8,436 bases of DNA from Acidiluteibacter sp965660325 (GTDB lineage: Bacteria > Bacteroidota > Bacteroidia > Flavobacteriales_E > Vicingaceae), in assembly GCA_965660325.1 (NCBI GenBank), contig CBFHZL010000111.1, forward strand, positions 1 to 8,436, in the 5' to 3' direction. This document shows positions 4,783 to 8,436 of the stretch, piece after piece; within the stretch, counting starts at the first letter, position 1, and every line of letters starts with the position of its first letter. The notes beneath the pieces were generated by a model. The model was not told where the DNA came from. It did not search any database and saw nothing but the letters and a program-made list of their open reading frames with translations. A program made the position numbers and the translations under genes.

Positions 4783-5694
4783 ATGTCGATAAAGGTAGAG
4801 AATATAAGTAAATTATATGGCAAACAGCGTGCGTTAAACAATGTGAGCTTTGAAGTAAAACCAGGAGAAATCGTTGGTTTTTTAGGCCCTAATGGAGCCG
4901 GAAAGTCAACCATGATGAAAATCATTACCACTTACCTACCTGCATCAGAAGGTAAGGTAAGTGTTTGTGGGATTGATGTAAATGAAGATGCCTTAGGTGT
5001 AAGAAACTTAATCGGTTATTTACCTGAGCACAATCCCCTATATCTAGATATGTATGTGCGGGAATCTATTGGCTTTGTCGCACAAATTCACAAAATCAAA
5101 CCAACTAAAAAGTTGCTTGATGATATCATTGAAAAAGTAGGCCTACAAGTAGAACAAAATAAAAAAATAGGAGAACTCTCTAAGGGATATCGTCAACGTG
5201 TTGGTTTGGCCCAAGCACTTATTCACGACCCGAAAGTATTGATCCTTGATGAGCCAACAACAGGACTAGATCCGAATCAATTGGCTGAAATCAGAAACTT
5301 GATCAAAACAGTTGGTAAAGAGAAAACCGTAATGCTTTCCACCCACATTATGCAAGAGGTAGAAGCCATTTGTGATCGGGTAATGATTATCAATAAAGGT
5401 GAATTAGTGGCTAACAAATCAGCGAAGGAGCTCACCTCTATAAGCACAGAGAAAATTGTAATTACCATCGAGTTTGAAGGCGAAATAGACGAACAAAAGC
5501 TCGTGCAAATGGAAGGAGTAATCGCCATAGAGCGAACAGCCAATAACGCCTTTAAGATTGAGAGTGACGCGAAAGTAGACCTGAGAACTAAGCTGTTTAA
5601 TTTTGCTGTAGAGCAAGGAGCATCAGTGCTTACTCTTCAGAAAGAGCACCAAAAATTAGAAGATATCTTCAAGCAATTGACGAAACAAAAATAA
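4783..5694 (+). CDS. gldA: Gliding motility ABC transporter ATP-binding subunit
   Basis: ATPase subunit of an ABC transporter that in Flavobacterium works with GldF and GldG and is associated with gliding. The 303 residues contain Walker A GPNGAGKST (35-43), signature LSKGYRQR (132-139), Walker B VLILDEP (152-158, catalytic Glu157), the D-loop in TGLDPNQ (160-166) and the switch His188 (STHIMQEVEAICDR). The Q-loop position reads YLPEHNPLY (79-87), with Glu where many ABC ATPases have Gln, a pattern I recall as typical of this subgroup. After about 215 comes a C-terminal domain of roughly 90 residues that ends in a helix with LEDIFKQLT, as in ABC-2 type exporters. The family match to GldA is strong, but gldF and gldG are not in the window. 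The general alternative is an ABC-2 exporter ATPase with another substrate. Confidence 0.88.
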   Translation: MSIKVENISKLYGKQRALNNVSFEVKPGEIVGFLGPNGAGKSTMMKIITTYLPASEGKVSVCGIDVNEDALGVRNLIGYLPEHNPLYLDMYVRESIGFVAQIHKIKPTKKLLDDIIEKVGLQVEQNKKIGELSKGYRQRVGLAQALIHDPKVLILDEPTTGLDPNQLAEIRNLIKTVGKEKTVMLSTHIMQEVEAICDRVMIINKGELVANKSAKELTSISTEKIVITIEFEGEIDEQKLVQMEGVIAIERTANNAFKIESDAKVDLRTKLFNFAVEQGASVLTLQKEHQKLEDIFKQLTKQK

Positions 5695-5699
5695 GCTAT

Positions 5700-5729
5700 A
5701 AATGTATGTTTAATAGTATGCGTACATTT
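5700..5729. promoter_or_regulatory. Inverted repeat overlapping the metK -33 region
   Basis: AAATGTATG (5700-5708) and CGTACATTT (5721-5729) pair over 9 bp with one G-U/T mismatch at DNA level and a 12-base centre. The candidate -33 element (5709-5712) lies in the centre and the -7 box starts two bases after the right arm, a position suited to an operator. It could equally be a weak 3' hairpin for gldA, although no T-run follows. Confidence 0.35.
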
Positions 5730-5731
5730 AG

Positions 5732-5739
5732 TAATTTAG
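5732..5739 (+). promoter_or_regulatory. Candidate metK promoter -7 box
   Basis: TAATTTAG, followed by CAACC, differs by one base from TAnnTTTG. Exactly 19 bases upstream stands TTTA (5709-5712), one base off the TTTG -33 element, so both position and spacing fit. Predicted transcription starts near 5745, leaving a leader of about 25 bases, too short for a riboswitch. Confidence 0.5.
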
Positions 5740-5770
5740 CAACCGTTTATTCATTTAATACAGATAATTA

Positions 5771-7024
5771 ATGCCCTATTTATTTACATCCGAGTCAGTT
5801 TCAGAAGGACATCCTGATAAAGTAGCAGACCAAATTTCTGATGCTTTAATTGATAACTTTCTAGCATTTGATCCAGAATCGAAGGTGGCTTGTGAGACAT
5901 TAGTAACCACAGGACAAGTGGTACTGGCAGGTGAAGTAAAATCAAACACCTATTTAGATGTTCAAAAAATTGCGCGTGACGTAATTAATCGCATTGGATA
6001 TACCAAGGGCGAGTATATGTTTGACGGAAACTCTTGTGGTGTGCTTTCAGCTATACATGAGCAGTCTGATGATATCAACAGAGGTGTTGATAGAGCTTCA
6101 AAAGAAGAGCAAGGTGCAGGTGATCAAGGTATGATGTTCGGTTACGCAACCAACGAAACCAAGAACTACATGCCATTGGCATTGGATTTATCTCACTTGA
6201 TGTTAAAAGAATTAGCAGCGTTAAGAAGAGAAGGAAAAGATATTCCTTATTTGCGACCTGATGCGAAAAGCCAAGTAACCATTGAGTATTCAGATGAAAA
6301 TGTACCTCAGCGCATTGACGCGATTGTAATTTCTACGCAGCACGACGATTTTGGTGACGATGATACGATGTTGGCTAAAATTAGAAAAGACATCGTTGAG
6401 ATATTAATCCCAAGAGTAAAAGCTCATTTATCTGCTGATTTACAAGCTTTGTTCAATGACGATATTAAATACCACATTAACCCGACTGGAAAGTTTGTAA
6501 TTGGTGGACCTCACGGAGATACTGGTTTGACTGGTCGTAAAATCATTGTAGATACTTACGGTGGTAAAGGAGCTCACGGTGGTGGTGCTTTTTCAGGAAA
6601 AGACCCAAGTAAGGTAGATAGAAGTGCTGCTTACGCAACACGTCATATCGCTAAAAACTTAGTAGCTGCAGGTGTTGCAGATGAAATTTTAGTGCAAGTA
6701 TCTTATGCAATTGGCGTAGTAGAACCCATGGGAATTTTCGTAGAAACTTACGGAACTGCCAAAGTGGATATGAATGACGGGGCTATTGCTAAAAAAGTAG
6801 CTGAAATCTTTGATATGCGTCCTTCGGCAATAGAAAGTAGACTAAAATTAAGAACACCAATGTACAGCGAAACGGCTGCATACGGTCATATGGGACGTAC
6901 AAATGAGGTTGTTTCAAAATCATTTACTCAGCCCAATGGTGAAACCAAAACAATGGATGTTGAGTTGTTTACTTGGGAGAAACTAGATTTTGTAGATAAA
7001 GTAAAAGCAGGATTCGGATTATAA
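5771..7024 (+). CDS. metK: S-adenosylmethionine synthetase
   Basis: MetK makes S-adenosylmethionine from methionine and ATP, releasing phosphate and pyrophosphate; it is a cytosolic homotetramer and the cell's methyl-donor source. The 417 residues contain TSESVSEGHPDK (6-17, with the ATP-binding His14), the GAGDQG hexapeptide (115-120), the phosphate-binding loop GGGAFSGKD (270-278), and KVDRSAAY (281-288). The length is somewhat above the roughly 385 of E. coli; the extra residues are spread over loops such as 180-200. The ATG at 5771 gives the expected N-terminus MPYLFTSES. It lies 76 bases after gldA in the same direction but probably has its own promoter, and it ends at a strong terminator. 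No S-adenosylmethionine riboswitch is visible. Confidence 0.98.
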   Translation: MPYLFTSESVSEGHPDKVADQISDALIDNFLAFDPESKVACETLVTTGQVVLAGEVKSNTYLDVQKIARDVINRIGYTKGEYMFDGNSCGVLSAIHEQSDDINRGVDRASKEEQGAGDQGMMFGYATNETKNYMPLALDLSHLMLKELAALRREGKDIPYLRPDAKSQVTIEYSDENVPQRIDAIVISTQHDDFGDDDTMLAKIRKDIVEILIPRVKAHLSADLQALFNDDIKYHINPTGKFVIGGPHGDTGLTGRKIIVDTYGGKGAHGGGAFSGKDPSKVDRSAAYATRHIAKNLVAAGVADEILVQVSYAIGVVEPMGIFVETYGTAKVDMNDGAIAKKVAEIFDMRPSAIESRLKLRTPMYSETAAYGHMGRTNEVVSKSFTQPNGETKTMDVELFTWEKLDFVDKVKAGFGL

Positions 7025-7043
7025 AGTTCGAAGCATTTATCAT

Positions 7044-7081
7044 AAAAAAATCCATCTCGGCATAGCCAAGATGGATTTTTT
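7044..7081. terminator. Bidirectional intrinsic terminator between metK and der
   Basis: The left arm 7045-7061 (A-run, then TCCATCTCGGC) pairs with 7065-7081 (GCCAAGATGGA, then T-run). It is a 17-bp stem with one C-A mismatch and a 3-base loop. A-run and T-run flank it symmetrically, so both strands present stem plus T-tract, fitting the convergent ends of metK (7024) and der (7102). Confidence 0.9.
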
Positions 7082-7101
7082 ACTTTCTATATGTTTTGCA
7101 T

Positions 7102-8406
7102 TTACTTCTCTCTAAAAAATAACTGAATTGGTACACCTGTGTAATCAAAATTCTCTCTCAGCTTATTTTCCACAAATCGCTTATACGACTCCTTAACATA
7201 CTGAGGTAAGTTGCAGTAAAATACAAATGTTGGCTTATAAGTCGGCAACATATTAATGAATTTAATTTTGATGTATTTCCCTTTCACTGCAGGCGGTGGA
7301 ACAGCTTCAATAATTGGAAGCATCACCTTATTCAGCTTATTGGTCGGAATCTTTCTAATTCTGTTTTGATAGACATGCACTGCCTCTTCTAGCACGTTTA
7401 AGATACGCTGTTTCTCTGTTACCGAAGTAAAAATAACAGGCACATCATTAAATGGTGCAATCTTCTCGAGAATAGCATTTTTGAAATCTCTCATGGTATT
7501 GGTTCCTTTATCTTTTACCAAATCCCATTTATTGACCATTATTACTAGTCCTTTCTTATTCTTTAAGGCCAACTGCAAAATATTTAAATCTTGCGCCATT
7601 ACACCTTTATCTGCCTCTAGTAATAGGATACAAACGTCACTATTTTCGATGGCTCGAATGGATCGCATAACAGAATAAAACTCTACATCTTCATCGACTT
7701 TTCCTTTTTTACGAAGTCCAGCTGTATCGGTAAGCATAAAGTCAAATCCAAAGGCATTGTAGCGTGTACCCAATGCATCTCTTGTTGTTCCTGCTATGTC
7801 GGTTACAATGTTTTTCTCCTTGCCGATAAGTGCATTTACCAAGGATGATTTACCAACGTTCGGACGACCAACAATGGCAAACTTTGGAATGTCAATTTCT
7901 TCTTCATCTCCATCGTGAAATTCCTTGATTACATCATCTAATAAATCACCTGTTCCACTCCCACTTAATGAAGAAATATTGTACGGATCACCTAATCCAA
8001 ATGCATGAAATACAGCTGACTCTCCCCACCTTTCATTATTATCTACCTTATTGGCAATAACAAACACTTTCTTTCCGCTCTTACGAAGCATACCAGCAAC
8101 TACGTCGTCAAGATCTGTAATACCTGCTGTTACGTCAACCACAAATAAAATGATAGATGCTTCAGAAATAGAAATCTCAACTTGCTTGCGAATTTCTCCT
8201 TCAAAAACATCTTCAGAGCCGCTAATGTATCCACCAGTATCAATGATGGTAAAATCTCTACCTGACCAGTTGGCCTGTCCAAAATGACGATCACGTGTTA
8301 CTCCACTCTGCTCATCAACAATCGCCTTTCTACTTTCTGTAATGCGATTAAATAACGTTGATTTTCCAACATTTGGACGACCAACAATTGCAACAATATT
8401 TGCCAT
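7102..8406 (-). CDS. der: Tandem-domain ribosome biogenesis GTPase Der (EngA)
   Basis: Der is an essential GTPase for 50S subunit assembly. The 434 residues carry two G domains and a C-terminal KH-like domain (about 350-434). Domain 1 has GRPNVGKS (9-16), DTGG (56-59) and NKVD (119-122). Domain 2 has GRPNVGKS (180-187), DTAG (227-230) and NKWD (292-295). An acidic linker with EEEID (168-172) joins them. The KH domain contains KVMLPIIEAVPPPAVKG (360-376) and ends QLFFREK, the usual basic C-terminus of the family. All nucleotide-binding motifs are intact and the length is typical. The ATG at 8404-8406 gives the canonical start MANIVAIVGRPNVGKS. It converges on metK across a shared terminator and probably follows era by nine bases in one transcript. 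Confidence 0.98.
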   Translation of the reverse strand: MANIVAIVGRPNVGKSTLFNRITESRKAIVDEQSGVTRDRHFGQANWSGRDFTIIDTGGYISGSEDVFEGEIRKQVEISISEASIILFVVDVTAGITDLDDVVAGMLRKSGKKVFVIANKVDNNERWGESAVFHAFGLGDPYNISSLSGSGTGDLLDDVIKEFHDGDEEEIDIPKFAIVGRPNVGKSSLVNALIGKEKNIVTDIAGTTRDALGTRYNAFGFDFMLTDTAGLRKKGKVDEDVEFYSVMRSIRAIENSDVCILLLEADKGVMAQDLNILQLALKNKKGLVIMVNKWDLVKDKGTNTMRDFKNAILEKIAPFNDVPVIFTSVTEKQRILNVLEEAVHVYQNRIRKIPTNKLNKVMLPIIEAVPPPAVKGKYIKIKFINMLPTYKPTFVFYCNLPQYVKESYKRFVENKLRENFDYTGVPIQLFFREK

Positions 8407-8415
8407 AACTTTTAC

Positions 8416-8436
8416 TTATAAATAGCCGTAACGCTT
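8416..8436 (-). CDS. era: Probable extreme C-terminus of GTPase Era (runs off right edge)
   Basis: Reading leftward from the window edge, one frame gives KRYGYL and a TAA stop at 8416-8418, nine bases before the der start. Era proteins end in a similar (K/R)(R/K)(F/Y)GY segment, and era directly upstream of der is an arrangement I recall in Bacteroidota. Only six codons are visible, so this rests on a very short match plus context. Confidence 0.5.
   Translation of the reverse strand, partial: KRYGYL

Noticed and set aside
5277..5616. Antisense open frames inside gldA, and similar frames inside atpD, rsgA and der
   Set aside because: They mirror strongly conserved genes on the other strand and encode low-complexity Ser/Ile-rich sequence typical of shadow frames.
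5695..5770. S-adenosylmethionine riboswitch before metK
   Set aside because: The predicted leader is only about 25 bases, the whole spacer is 76 bases, and no riboswitch core or terminator fold can be found.

Overview
This window is a compact stretch of core chromosome from a member of the Bacteroidota, probably a gliding Cytophagales-type bacterium. The taxonomic call is my inference. It rests on a recognisable gldA, Bacteroidota-style -7 promoter boxes (TAnnTTTG and close variants), A-rich leaders without Shine-Dalgarno sequences, an F1 beta subunit lengthened by internal insertions, an epsilon subunit reduced to its N-terminal domain, and AT-rich spacers.

Layout: the left edge holds the first 32 codons of ribF (minus), divergent from atpD-atpC (plus; F1 ATP synthase beta and epsilon), which ends at a strong probably bidirectional terminator. 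The minus-strand set rsgA, dtd and a short MazG-type pyrophosphohydrolase follows. dtd and the MazG gene overlap as TAATG, but rsgA is separated from dtd by about 840 bases without a gene. gldA and metK then read rightward, metK ending at a second bidirectional terminator, and der (minus) fills the right side. The last 21 bases look like the extreme C-terminus of era, nine bases upstream of der.

Functionally this is housekeeping: energy conversion (atpD, atpC), flavin cofactors (ribF), ribosome assembly (rsgA, der, era), translation and nucleotide quality control (dtd, MazG), methyl-donor synthesis (metK), and one gliding/secretion ATPase (gldA). I see no defence system, CRISPR array, prophage, rRNA or tRNA.

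The most informative observation is in the 840-base spacer. The same 11 bases (TCTCATTAATA on the plus strand) occur at the rsgA stop and at the dtd start. Removing one copy plus the intervening 829 bases rebuilds an rsgA/dtd junction with the same TAATG overlap still present between dtd and the MazG gene. The simplest reading is that a non-coding repetitive element inserted at that junction with an 11-bp target duplication and split an operon. The insert contains a GC-rich palindrome, competing hairpins, an 80% direct repeat and inverted end-like arms. Secondary observations are a hairpin between atpD and atpC that may set subunit ratios, and non-ATG starts for rsgA (TTG) and ribF (GTG).
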